The notes below the pieces were generated by a model. The model was not told where the DNA came from. It did not search any database and saw only the letters and a program-made list of their open reading frames with translations. A stretch of 64,000 bases of DNA from Acidovorax sp. Leaf78 (lineage in GTDB: Bacteria; Pseudomonadota; Gammaproteobacteria; Burkholderiales; Burkholderiaceae_C): NCBI RefSeq assembly GCF_001422735.1, contig NZ_LMLZ01000022.1, forward strand, positions 248,001-312,000, read 5' to 3'. Below are positions 12,617 through 21,729 of this stretch, one piece after another. A program made the position numbers and the translations under genes. The first letter of the stretch is position 1, and each line of letters begins with the position of its first letter.

Positions 12617-15600
12617 ACCGTGCCCTGCTCAGCGGCCTTTCGACGCTGCTGTTTCCCTTTGCAGCCCACGCCGCGGCCACCTCGGCCGGGGGATACCTGA
12701 TGCGTGGGGGCTATCAGCCGCGCAGCCATGCGCGCCTGCAGATAGACGCCTTGAGCCCCGCCGTCACGGCGCCCCAAAAGGCCAAGCCATCGGCCCGGCA
12801 TGCCGCTGCACCGACCGACGTCGCCACCCTGGATATCCTGCAGCAGCCGGTGGCCACCGAACTGGTGGTCATCGACGGCTCCGTCGCCGACAAAGCCACG
12901 CTGTACCGGGGCCTGAAGCCCGGCGTGGTGGCCGTGGAGATCGATCCAGCACTGCCCGGCCTGCCCCAGCTGGCCGATGCCTTGCGCGGCCACCGCAACC
13001 TGGCAGCCATCCACGTGGTATCGCACGCCAGCGCCGGCGTGCTGCTGCTGGGCAACAGCCGCATCACACCCGAAAACGCCCACGAGGAACTGGCTGCTCT
13101 GTCCGCGCTGCGCGAGGCGGTACGGCCCGGTGCCGATCTGCTTTTCTATGGCTGCGATCTGGCGGCTAGTTCGGAGGGCAGCGCCTTGCTGGACATCGTT
13201 CGGCAGCAGACCGGCCTGGATGTGGCTGCCTCCAGCAACCCCACAGGCAGCCTTGCGCTCGGAGGAGACTGGGACCTGGAGGTGGTGCGCGGAAGCATCG
13301 AAACCACCGTGGCGTTCTCGGACAAGGCTTTGAAGGATTTCTCGCATGTGCTGGTGGCATCGAGCGGCACCAAGACCTTCTCTTCGGGCTGGACGGACAA
13401 CAACACCAGCCTGAACTCCACGGACTTCATCGTCACCGGCAAGGACAGCGGCGGAAGCCTCATCACCAACATCAGCATCTACGTTGGGCCCCCCAATCCT
13501 GCCTACCTGCAGACCGGGTACAACGCAACCACCACAGGCACTTACTTCCAGGTCGCAGCGGACGGCGTGAACACCGGGGCTTTCGAACTCACGGGGCTGG
13601 TGGCAGGGGAGTACGGCACAGGTCCTACCGCAGGGCAATTCACCAATGTGCACATCGTCGGCATCAAACCCGACAACACGACGGTGACTTCGACCTCGAT
13701 CAATGGGACAGCAACTCCGCAGGAAACGTTTTCGTTCGGGGCAGGCCAACTGGCGAACTTCGCTGGCGTCAAGCTCAAGGCTTTCAAGCTGGTGTTCGAT
13801 ACCAGCGGCGCTTCCACTACCAAGCCCTATTTCGAATTCCGCAACTTCACCATCCAGGGGGCCATCGGGCCCGTCCCCTTCGTGTCCGACGGCCGCATCA
13901 GCATCTCAGGCGGCTCGGGTACCGGCGGCGCGTACAAGATCGGCGACACCGTCACCGCCACCTGGAACAACACCGCCGGTGGCGACAACAACAGCGGCAT
14001 CACGGGCGTCACGGTGGACTTCAGCCAGTTCGGCGGCGGCTCTGCCGTGCCGGCCTCCAACAGCGGCAACACCTGGACAGCCACCTACACCATCACGGCG
14101 GGCTCCATTGACGCCACCAACCGCAATGTCAGCGTCACCGCCACCAATGCCGGCGGCAGCACCACCACGGCCGACACCACCAACGCCACGGTGGACAGCG
14201 TTGCCCTCACCGTTACGGACGGCAGTATCAACATCAGTGGTGCTTCGGGCATTGGGGGCGCCTACCGGATCGGCGATACCGTCACGGCCACGTGGGACAA
14301 CACGGCCGGCGGCGACAACAACACCGACATCATCAACAGCGTGACGGTGAACTTCGCCCAGTTCGGCGGCGGTGCCGCGGTGCCGGCCACCAACAGCAGC
14401 GGCACCTGGACGGCGACCTACACCATCGTGGCAGGGGGCATCGCTGCCAACAACCGCAACGTCGTCGTTACCGCCCAGGACAACGCCGGCAATGCGACAA
14501 CTACGGGTGACACCACCAACGCCGCCGTGGACAACATCGCGCCGTTCGTCAGCAGCATCGCGGTGAACGGGTCGCCCGGCAGCGGCGCCACCAGCATGGC
14601 TTTCACGGTGAGCTTCAGCGAGTCCGTGGCCAACGTTTCCACCGACGACTTCACGCTCGTGGGGACGGGGTCGGCATCCGGCAGCATCGCCAGCGTGTCC
14701 GCAAGCACCGGGTCAACCGTCAACGTGAACATCGCCGGCATCAGTGGCACAGGCACCCTCAAGGTCAACCTCAATGGGGGCACCAACATCATTGATGGTG
14801 TGGGCAACTCCATACCCGCGTACAACGGCGGCAGCACGCACACGGTGAACGTCCTCACCGCGCCAGGCGCCCCCACGATCGGCACCGCCACGCCGGGCGA
14901 TGCCCAAGCCTCCGTGACGTTCTCCGCGCCGGCCAGCAATGGCGGCTCCGCCATCACGACCTACACCGCCACGGCCAACCCGGGAGGGGCCACTGGCACA
15001 TGCGCGGGGCCGGCAGCCTGTACCGCGACAGTCACCGGGCTCAACAACGGCACGGCCTATACCTTCACCGTCACGGCTACCAACGGCGTGGGCACCAGCA
15101 CGGCGTCTGGCGCATCCAACTCCGTGACGCCCAAGGGCAACCAGACGATCACCTTCGCGAACCCAGGCCCGCAGAGCTTCGGCACCTCGCCCACATTGAC
15201 GGCGACCGCCTCCTCCAGTCTGGCACCGACGTTCACTTCGTCCACCACAGGCGTATGCACGATCACGGGTGGCGGCACGCTGACGTTCGTGACGGCTGGC
15301 TCCTGCACCATCAGCGCAGACCAGGCCGGCAACGGCACCTGGAACGCGGCCACCACGGTGCCGCGTACATTCACGGTCAACGCCATCGTGCCCGGCGCAC
15401 CTACCATCGGTACCGCCACGGCGGGCGACACCCAGGCATCGGTCACCTTCAGCGCACCGGCCAGCAACGGGGGGGCCGCCATCACAGGGTATACCGTCAC
15501 CTCCAGTCCGACGGGGATAACGGGCACCGGCGCAGGCTCACCCATCACCGTGACCAGTCTGACCAACGGCGTGGCCTACACCTTCACCGTCACCGCGACG

Positions 15601-16965
15601 AACAGCGCGGGCGCGGGGCCGGCCTCGGCGGCCTCCAATTCGGTCACGCCGGCATCGCCACAGACGATCACCTTCGCCAATCCGGGGACGCAGACCTACG
15701 GCACCAGCCCGAACCTGTCCACCCTGGGCGGGGGCGCTTCCTCCACCTCGGGGCTGCCGGTAACCTTCACCTCGTCCACGACGGGTGTGTGCACCATCAC
15801 CTCCGCAGGGGTGTTGACCTTCGTCACGGCCGGCACCTGCACCATCAACGCCAACCAGGCGGGCAACAGCAGCTTCCTGGCGGCCACCCAGGTCTCTCGG
15901 TCGTTCACGGTCAGCCCCGTTGTGCCGGCCGCCCCCACATCCGTGGTCGCCACGGCGGGCGACACCCAGGTGTCGGTGGCGTTCGTAGCGCCCACCAATA
16001 CCGGCGGTACGGCCATTACGGGGTACACCGTGACCGCCAACCCGCCCGACGTGGCACCGGTCGGCGGAGCATCGTCGCCCATCGTGGTCACGGGCCTGAC
16101 CAACGGCCAGGCCTACACCTTCACCGTGACGGCGGACAACGCCGCTGGCACGGGCGCGGCTTCCGCGGCATCCAACTCCGTCACGCCCAAAGCCGTCCAG
16201 ACCATCACCTTCACCAACCCGGGCACGCAGAACTTCGGGACCACCCCCACGCTGACAGCCACCTCCGACTCTGGTTTGTCACCGACATTCACCTCCGGCT
16301 CGCCGGGCTCGTGCTCCATCACTCCCGGCGGTGCGCTGACCTTCTTGACGGCGGGCAACTGCACCATCAATGCAGACCAGGCGGGCAACGGCAGTTATCT
16401 GGCAGCGGCACAGGTCACCCGTACCTTCTCCGTGAATGCGCAGTTGGTAGTGTCCGGCGCGGTCCCGGGCATGGCAGGCTTGGCCACTGCCACCCTGTCG
16501 GGCGGCGGCGCCGCTTGTACGCTCAACAGCGGCGGCACAGCGTTCATCACGCCTGGCAGTACGCCGGGAGGCTATACGCTTCCCCATGGTGGCTTCCAAT
16601 TCCTCGCCACGGGCTGCACGAGCAATGTCACCCTCACGCTGAACTATCCGGATCCCCTCCCGGCAGGTGTGCAGTTCTGGAAGCTCGGGCCAGCCACGCC
16701 CGGCGCGCTCACCTCCACCTGGTTCGCCTGGACCGGCGCCACCTTGAGCCCCGACCGCCGTACGGTGGTCTACACAGTGACCGACAACGGCGTCGGCGAT
16801 TCCGACTCTGCGCTGGGCACCATCCGCGACCCGTTCGCGCCCGCCCTGGCCGCACCCGGAAGCGGCGCTGTGGGAATTCCTGTCGACAACCCTTGGGCGC
16901 TGGCCCTCATGGCGTCCATCGTCGGCTGGCTGGGAGTGAGATACCGCCAACGCCGCGCCGGCTGA
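12613..16965 (+). CDS. Giant surface protein: DUF4347, Ig-like and fibronectin III repeats, IPTL-CTERM-like anchor
   Basis: The 1450-residue product has a signal peptide (MNRALLSGLSTLLFPFAAHA). A DUF4347 domain follows at about 75-245, with VSHASAGVLLLGNSRITPEN and DLLFYGCDLAASSEGSAL. After a unique region come two near-identical Ig-like repeats (about 430-535 and 537-645) sharing IGDTVTATW-NTAGGDNN and QFGGG-AVPA-NS. From about 750 to 1277 there are three units of about 177 residues, each a fibronectin III module (NGxAYTFTVTATN) plus an Ig-like module (QTITFxNPG...TxGVCTIT). The tail reads IPVDNPWALALMASIVGWLG then RYRQRR, a variant of the IPTL-CTERM sorting signal of exosortase-like systems. 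It is probably a cell-surface or released adhesin. Confidence 0.88.
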   Translation: MNRALLSGLSTLLFPFAAHAAATSAGGYLMRGGYQPRSHARLQIDALSPAVTAPQKAKPSARHAAAPTDVATLDILQQPVATELVVIDGSVADKATLYRGLKPGVVAVEIDPALPGLPQLADALRGHRNLAAIHVVSHASAGVLLLGNSRITPENAHEELAALSALREAVRPGADLLFYGCDLAASSEGSALLDIVRQQTGLDVAASSNPTGSLALGGDWDLEVVRGSIETTVAFSDKALKDFSHVLVASSGTKTFSSGWTDNNTSLNSTDFIVTGKDSGGSLITNISIYVGPPNPAYLQTGYNATTTGTYFQVAADGVNTGAFELTGLVAGEYGTGPTAGQFTNVHIVGIKPDNTTVTSTSINGTATPQETFSFGAGQLANFAGVKLKAFKLVFDTSGASTTKPYFEFRNFTIQGAIGPVPFVSDGRISISGGSGTGGAYKIGDTVTATWNNTAGGDNNSGITGVTVDFSQFGGGSAVPASNSGNTWTATYTITAGSIDATNRNVSVTATNAGGSTTTADTTNATVDSVALTVTDGSINISGASGIGGAYRIGDTVTATWDNTAGGDNNTDIINSVTVNFAQFGGGAAVPATNSSGTWTATYTIVAGGIAANNRNVVVTAQDNAGNATTTGDTTNAAVDNIAPFVSSIAVNGSPGSGATSMAFTVSFSESVANVSTDDFTLVGTGSASGSIASVSASTGSTVNVNIAGISGTGTLKVNLNGGTNIIDGVGNSIPAYNGGSTHTVNVLTAPGAPTIGTATPGDAQASVTFSAPASNGGSAITTYTATANPGGATGTCAGPAACTATVTGLNNGTAYTFTVTATNGVGTSTASGASNSVTPKGNQTITFANPGPQSFGTSPTLTATASSSLAPTFTSSTTGVCTITGGGTLTFVTAGSCTISADQAGNGTWNAATTVPRTFTVNAIVPGAPTIGTATAGDTQASVTFSAPASNGGAAITGYTVTSSPTGITGTGAGSPITVTSLTNGVAYTFTVTATNSAGAGPASAASNSVTPASPQTITFANPGTQTYGTSPNLSTLGGGASSTSGLPVTFTSSTTGVCTITSAGVLTFVTAGTCTINANQAGNSSFLAATQVSRSFTVSPVVPAAPTSVVATAGDTQVSVAFVAPTNTGGTAITGYTVTANPPDVAPVGGASSPIVVTGLTNGQAYTFTVTADNAAGTGAASAASNSVTPKAVQTITFTNPGTQNFGTTPTLTATSDSGLSPTFTSGSPGSCSITPGGALTFLTAGNCTINADQAGNGSYLAAAQVTRTFSVNAQLVVSGAVPGMAGLATATLSGGGAACTLNSGGTAFITPGSTPGGYTLPHGGFQFLATGCTSNVTLTLNYPDPLPAGVQFWKLGPATPGALTSTWFAWTGATLSPDRRTVVYTVTDNGVGDSDSALGTIRDPFAPALAAPGSGAVGIPVDNPWALALMASIVGWLGVRYRQRRAG

Positions 16966-17358
16966 GGCGCTGCACCATTGCCGCACCCATCCTGACAGCC
17001 AAGGGGGTGCGGCATGGAGGGCCGGCAACCGGACGCGCATGCCGCCTGAAGAGACGCCGACACGCAGGCCAGCGGGCCGCATTGCTCGGCACGGGCCCGC
17101 CGCGCGGATGCGGTGCTTGAGAGGATGCTTGCGGCCACCGCCACAGCACACGTCTGTCACCAGCCCCGCACGCAGCAGCGGGCATTTGGGGCACATAACC
17201 CGCGTGAATCAGCCCCGGTCCAGACCGGTTTGGGAGCCCACCGAGGCGATGGGCGAAAATCGCGGCTTCGCTTGCTTTCACCCACGCCCCCATCCGTGCG
17301 CCCCGACGTGCCCCAGCCCTTGCCAACCGCCGCTTCCGCGCCCGTGTCTCCCTCCGCC
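16966..17358. other. Intergenic region with a possible hairpin terminator (16981-17012)
   Basis: Just after the adhesin stop, CCGCACCC (16981-16988) pairs with GGGTGCGG (17005-17012) to form an 8-base stem. No T-run follows, so termination here would be weak or factor-dependent. The rest, up to the MFS start, is GC-rich and holds no supportable gene. The MFS reading frame is open back to 17113, but that extension does not look like an MFS N-terminus. Confidence 0.45.
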
Positions 17359-18528
17359 ATGACCCCGCTGGAGCGCCGCTCCAGCCTCAGCCTGGCACTC
17401 ATCTTCGCGCTGCGCATGCTGGGCCTGTTCCTGGTGTTGCCCGTGTTCGCGCTGGAGGCCCGCAAATATCCCGGCGGCGACGACCCGGCGCTGGTGGGCT
17501 TGGCGATGGGCATCTACGGCCTCACGCAGGCGATGCTGCAATTGCCGCTGGGCATGGCATCCGACCGGTTTGGCCGCAAGCGCGTGATCGTGCTCGGGCT
17601 GCTGGTGTTCGCTGCCGGCAGCCTGCTGGCGGCGCTGGCCGACTCCCTCACCGGGCTGCTGGTGGGCCGTGCGCTGCAGGGCGCTGGTGCCGTGTCTGCC
17701 GCCGTGACGGCGCTGCTGGCCGACCAGACGCGCGACGCGGTGCGCACCAAGGCGATGGCGCTGGTGGGTGGCAGCATCGGCCTGATGTTCGCCGTGGCAT
17801 TGGTGGCGGCACCTGTGCTGACGGCACATATCGGTCTGGGGGGCTTGTTCGGTCTGACCTGCGCCCTGGCCCTGGCAGGCATTGCGGTGGTGCTGTGGTG
17901 GGTGCCGCCCGAGCCGCTGCAGCACAAGAACGCTCCCCGCGACCGTCTGGCCGATGTGTGGGCGCACCCCGATCTGCTGCGCCTGAACCTGGGCGTCTTC
18001 GTGCTGCACACGGTGCAGCTGTCGATGTGGGTGGCCGTGCCGGCCATGCTGGTGCAGGCGGGGCTGGCCAAGGACCACCACTGGCAGGTATACCTGCCCG
18101 CCGTGGTGCTGTCTTTCGCGGCGATGGGCGGGTTGTTTGCGATGGAGCGGGCGGGGCGCTTGCGTGCCGCGCTGCTGGGCGCCATTGCGCTGGTGCTGCT
18201 GGTGCAGGTGGGCCTGGGTGCGCTGGCCGCCAGCGGCATGCAGGCCACCCTGTGGGTGCTGGGGCCGCTGCTGTTCGTATTCTTTTGCGGGTTCAACGCA
18301 CTGGAGGCCAGCCAGCCCAGCCTGGTGTCGCGCATGGCGCCGCCGCTGCTGCGCGGTGCCGCCCTGGGCAGCTACAACACCTTGCAGTCGCTCGGTCTGT
18401 TTGCCGGTGGGGCCCTGGGCGGCGCGCTGGTGAAGTGGGCGGGGGCACCGGGCCTGTTTGCGGTGACGGCGGGGCTGACGGCCCTGTGGCTGGTGCTGAC
18501 CTGGCCTTTGCGGCCCGTGGGGCGCTGA
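17359..18528 (+). CDS. Major facilitator superfamily transporter
   Basis: This inner-membrane permease has 389 residues from the chosen ATG and about twelve hydrophobic helices. The loop 2-3 signature appears as LGMASDRFGRKRVIVLGLLV, and helix 4-5 carries GRALQGAGAVSAAVTALLAD, as in drug/proton antiporters. The frame is open further upstream, but residues before MTPLERRSSLSLALIFALRM are polar and non-homologous, so I start at 17359. No substrate can be assigned. The gene sits 128 bases before ssb; from memory uvrA, an MFS gene and ssb commonly adjoin in betaproteobacteria, so the ten-gene operon upstream would be an interruption of that order. Confidence 0.9.
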   Translation: MTPLERRSSLSLALIFALRMLGLFLVLPVFALEARKYPGGDDPALVGLAMGIYGLTQAMLQLPLGMASDRFGRKRVIVLGLLVFAAGSLLAALADSLTGLLVGRALQGAGAVSAAVTALLADQTRDAVRTKAMALVGGSIGLMFAVALVAAPVLTAHIGLGGLFGLTCALALAGIAVVLWWVPPEPLQHKNAPRDRLADVWAHPDLLRLNLGVFVLHTVQLSMWVAVPAMLVQAGLAKDHHWQVYLPAVVLSFAAMGGLFAMERAGRLRAALLGAIALVLLVQVGLGALAASGMQATLWVLGPLLFVFFCGFNALEASQPSLVSRMAPPLLRGAALGSYNTLQSLGLFAGGALGGALVKWAGAPGLFAVTAGLTALWLVLTWPLRPVGR

Positions 18529-18656
18529 CCGGCCCCTCCGGCCGGGCGTTTCGCGTTGTGGCCCGGGCTGGCGACGTTGCGGCACAATGGAGCGTTTGGC
18601 GCCTGGACTCCTTCTCAACGACGGGCGCCCTTTAACTTCAAGGTAGGTAGAGCAGC

Positions 18657-19235
18657 ATGGCATCCGTGAACAAAGTCATCATCGTCGGCAACCTGGGCCG
18701 CGACCCTGAAATGCGTACTTTCCCCAGTGGCGATCAGGTGGCCAACGTGACGATTGCCACCACCGACAAGTGGAAAGACAAGCAAAGCGGCGAGATGCGC
18801 GAAGCCACCGAATGGCACCGCGTGGTCTTCAACGGCCGCCTGGCCGAGATCGCCGGCCAGTACCTGCGCAAGGGCTCGCAGGTGTACGTGGAAGGCTCCC
18901 TGCGCACCCGCAAATGGACCGACCAGAGCGGCGTGGAAAAGTACAGCACCGAAATCCGTGCCGACCAGATGCAGATGCTGGGCAGCCGCCAGGGCATGGG
19001 CGGCGGTGGCGGTGGCGGCCAGCAAGGTGGCGGCGGTTATGACGACGGCGGTGGCTACGGTGGCGACCAGGGCGGCGGTTACGACCAGGCCCCCCCTCCA
19101 CGGCGTGCAGCCCCTGCACCGCAGCAGGCAGCCCGCCCACCGGCTCCGGCACAGCGCCCCGCACCTGCGCCCGCAGCGCAGGCACCCCGCGCGGCGTCGG
19201 GCTTTGATGACATGGACGACGATATTCCGTTCTGA
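18657..19235 (+). CDS. ssb: Single-stranded DNA-binding protein
   Basis: SSB coats single-stranded DNA during replication, recombination and repair. The 192-residue protein has the OB-fold beginning [20 protein letters not shown], continuing [20 protein letters not shown] and [11 protein letters not shown] Gly-rich then Pro/Ala/Gln-rich disordered linker follows (about 115-180). The acidic tip DDDIPF, which recruits partner proteins, closes the chain. AGGTAGG precedes the ATG by a normal distance. Length and architecture are normal for a betaproteobacterial SSB. Confidence 0.98.
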   Translation: MASVNKVIIVGNLGRDPEMRTFPSGDQVANVTIATTDKWKDKQSGEMREATEWHRVVFNGRLAEIAGQYLRKGSQVYVEGSLRTRKWTDQSGVEKYSTEIRADQMQMLGSRQGMGGGGGGGQQGGGGYDDGGGYGGDQGGGYDQAPPPRRAAPAPQQAARPPAPAQRPAPAPAAQAPRAASGFDDMDDDIPF

Positions 19236-19836
19236 CGACAGACAGGCACAGAGCCAGCAGCCAGTAGGTGGGTGAGTGGCCGGGCGCAACAGCCGCGGCC
19301 CTCCCTGCTCTGCTGACTGCAGCGTTTCGCCCCGCAGCTGGGCTCTGACGCAACCGCCAGACGTGCGCGCTGTGCAACGCAGCGCCGGGCAGACCATTTT
19401 GCAGGTTCTGCACCCAGCCCCGCTCCCCCTGAAACCTTGACTTTGACCTTGCGTTTGCAGGCCTGGCGCTGCCATGGATGGGGCGGAGCATTGCGCTGCG
19501 GGCCTGCGGCCGGGCTACCTGCGTGCGCGGACCGGTCTGTACTGTGGACGTGCTGAAGTCTCACTGAGCTAAGCGGACCACCCATGGCCGCTCGGGCCTC
19601 AGCAACTCAGTACAAAAACTGACCCACTCCTTACACGAATTCCACTCGCCGCGAAAGGGCATGTTTGTCAAGTTGCGGCAACCATGCTACGCGCGCAACA
19701 CTTTGAAACATCCCTCACACCTAACTCGCAGATCATCGCGGCCTTGGCGTTTTTATCGCCAATGCGCGCTCCGTTGCAGCCTGAACGGCGAGCCGGCGGA
19801 CCAAAAAAACACACACAATACACACAGGGAGTTTTC
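19236..19836. other. Intergenic region without a recognised gene
   Basis: About 600 bases separate ssb from the next membrane-protein gene. I see no intrinsic terminator, RNA gene or conserved coding frame. Composition falls in GC towards the 3' part (CACACAATACACACAGGGAG just before the next ATG), where a promoter for the downstream gene probably lies. Confidence 0.4.
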
Positions 19837-20412
19837 ATGGGATTCGTCCGCAAAATCTTGATTTTCATCACCGGCTACGCATGGCTGCTGTTGATTGCAG
19901 GCCCCGGCTTGATCGGCATGTCCGTCTGGAGCCAGTGGAAGGCCGACGGCGACCACGCCTACAAGGCGCGCGAGCAGCTCACCTCGGTCGCAGGCACCGT
20001 GACGGGCGCTTCTGAAGTCACCGTGACGCGCAAGCGCCGCACCACCAAGAAGTACTACGAAATCACCGTGAAGCCCGAGGCCGGCGGCGAAGACCGCAAG
20101 CTGCGCATCGACCACAGCACGCAGCCTGCCCTGGTGGGCAACCTGATCGATGAAAAGGTGACCGCGCTGTTCGACTCCAGCGACAACGACCTCGTCTATG
20201 AAATCGTGACGGGTGGCCAACCCGTGATCGCGTACGAAGCCAGCAAGCAGCGCCTGCAGGCCGACGCCCAGTCCAGTGCCAAGTCGTTCAGCGGTGCAGG
20301 CATGTGGATCCTGGCGGTCTTCCTGACCCTGGTGGGCGCCGGCGGCGTGTGGGCCAACCGCAAGCTGCGGCGCAGCGAAGACCAGCAAGACGCGCAGGCT
20401 GCAGCCGCCTGA
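19837..20412 (+). CDS. DUF3592-like membrane protein
   Basis: The 191-residue protein has an N-terminal membrane helix (about 7-30, ILIFITGYAWLLLIAGPGLI) and a C-terminal one (about 152-173, AGMWILAVFLTLVGAGGVWA). Between them is a soluble domain of about 120 residues with TSVAGTVTGASEVTVTRKRR and KKYYEITVKPEAGGEDRKLR. This two-helix layout with a periplasmic beta domain resembles the DUF3592 family, which lacks a known function. The start at 19837 has AGGGAG 6 bases upstream; longer upstream reading is not protein-like. A strong charged C-terminus (RKLRRSEDQQD) faces the cytoplasm. Confidence 0.75.
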   Translation: MGFVRKILIFITGYAWLLLIAGPGLIGMSVWSQWKADGDHAYKAREQLTSVAGTVTGASEVTVTRKRRTTKKYYEITVKPEAGGEDRKLRIDHSTQPALVGNLIDEKVTALFDSSDNDLVYEIVTGGQPVIAYEASKQRLQADAQSSAKSFSGAGMWILAVFLTLVGAGGVWANRKLRRSEDQQDAQAAAA

Positions 20413-20555
20413 CGCTTTCAGGACGTGGCGGCCCGCACCGGTGCCGGCACCCCGCAAGACACACGAGAGGGAGGGAGGGGGAGCGCCCGGCGCGCGCCCC
20501 TCTCACACAGCGTGATCACAGCAACCATAAGTTTCATCACCGGAGGACCTACACC

Positions 20556-21269
20556 ATGAATCCCAACGCACTGTCGCCTCAGACACCCGCCGGCGCACCG
20601 CTGGAGCGGCGCGATTTCATCGTCTCGACGTACAAGCACCTGGGCGCCGCCATCCTGGCTTTCGTCGTGCTCTCCGCCGTTCTGATGATGAGCGGCTTTT
20701 CGACCACCACAGCGAAGATGCTGATGGGCAGCGGCAACAAATTCATCTGGCTGGGCGTCATGGGCGCCTTCATGCTCGTGGGCTGGCTGGCATCCCACCT
20801 GGCCGACAACGCCGAGAACCCGCAGACCCAGCTGATGGGCCTGGGCCTGTACGTGCTGGCCGAAGGCCTGATCTTCGCGCCGATGTTCGGCATCGCCCAG
20901 CTGCTGGTGCCTGGCGCCATCGGTGCGGCTGCGTTCATCACGCTGCTGATGGTGGCGGCGCTCACCTGGACGGCGTTCACCAGCAAGTCCGACTTCTCGT
21001 TCCTGGGCGGCATCCTCAAGGTAGGCGGCCTGGTGGCGCTGGGCACCATCGTGGCCGGTGCGATCTTCGGCTTCAAGCTGGGTATCTGGTTCTCCGGGAT
21101 CATGGTGCTGTTTGCCGGCGCCTGCGTGCTGTACGACACCTCGCGCATCATTCACGACTACCCGGCCGACCGCCCTGCAGGCGCTGCGCTGCACCTGTTC
21201 GCCTCCATCGCGCTGATGCTCTGGTACGTGCTGCGCATCCTCATCAGCCTGGCGACCAACGACGATTGA
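20556..21269 (+). CDS. Bax inhibitor-1 family membrane protein
   Basis: The 237-residue protein has seven hydrophobic helices and the BI-1/YccA family features. These are GLYVLAEGLIFAPMFGIAQL, LTWTAFTSKSDFSFLGGIL and the closing VLYDTSRIIHDYPADR, whose Asp pair forms the pH sensor in characterised bacterial homologues that leak calcium. GGAGG lies 8 bases before the ATG. It stands alone, followed by a strong terminator. In E. coli the relatives YccA and YbhL are inner-membrane proteins, YccA being an FtsH modulator; the role here is not known. Confidence 0.93.
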   Translation: MNPNALSPQTPAGAPLERRDFIVSTYKHLGAAILAFVVLSAVLMMSGFSTTTAKMLMGSGNKFIWLGVMGAFMLVGWLASHLADNAENPQTQLMGLGLYVLAEGLIFAPMFGIAQLLVPGAIGAAAFITLLMVAALTWTAFTSKSDFSFLGGILKVGGLVALGTIVAGAIFGFKLGIWFSGIMVLFAGACVLYDTSRIIHDYPADRPAGAALHLFASIALMLWYVLRILISLATNDD

Positions 21270-21318
21270 TACCCCCAGCCGAGCCCGCGCCAGACACGGT
21301 GCGGCACCACAGGCTGAC

Positions 21319-21357
21319 AAGGCCGGACACCTGCGAGGGTGCCCGGCCTTTTCTTTT
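21319..21357 (+). terminator. Intrinsic terminator after the Bax-inhibitor gene
   Basis: AAGGCCGG pairs with CCGGCCTT, with an inner CACC/GGTG pairing, followed by TTTTCTTTT. It sits 50 bases after the stop codon. Confidence 0.9.
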
Positions 21358-21729
21358 GGCGGCGGTGGACACGCCAAAAATGCCCCTGCCGCTTGTTGTG
21401 ATTGCCTTTATTGCTACACATTTCATAGCTACCACACCGTAGCCATCGATCACGTCGGCCTGGGCCCACGGCAGTCATTCCCGCCGGGGCCGCCGCTACG
21501 CCTGGAAGCGATTTTTAGCAGGCCTTTTTACCCATAGCTGGCACAATTGGATACAGCAGCCCGGCCCCGCACGCAGTGTTTTGGCCGGGCGGTCTCTCGG
21601 GCTGGACGGGCATTGCTCTCGCTGTCTTTTGCGCTGGCCTCGGCCACCAGGCGGCTGACAAGTCCACGCTGCAGCAGAGTGCCACGCCCCGAACTCCCGT
21701 CATTTCCAGCATCTTCTTTCCAGTCCATC
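21358..21729. other. Intergenic region upstream of the lipoprotein gene
   Basis: This gap holds a short AT-rich inverted motif near 21409-21435 (TGCTACACATTTCATAGC) that resembles the terminal part of the dispersed Comamonadaceae repeat. No gene is supported. The frame of the next gene is open back to 21547, but only the ATG at 21730 gives a lipoprotein signal. Confidence 0.4.

Noticed and set aside
14860..16440. Regular DNA repeats that could suggest a CRISPR-like array
   Set aside because: Period is about 530 bases and follows FnIII/Ig protein modules in one reading frame; there are no short identical repeats with unique spacers.
15000..17120. Long alternate frame inside the giant adhesin
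   Set aside because: It is Arg/His/Gly-rich, has no ribosome site and repeats only because the adhesin repeats.
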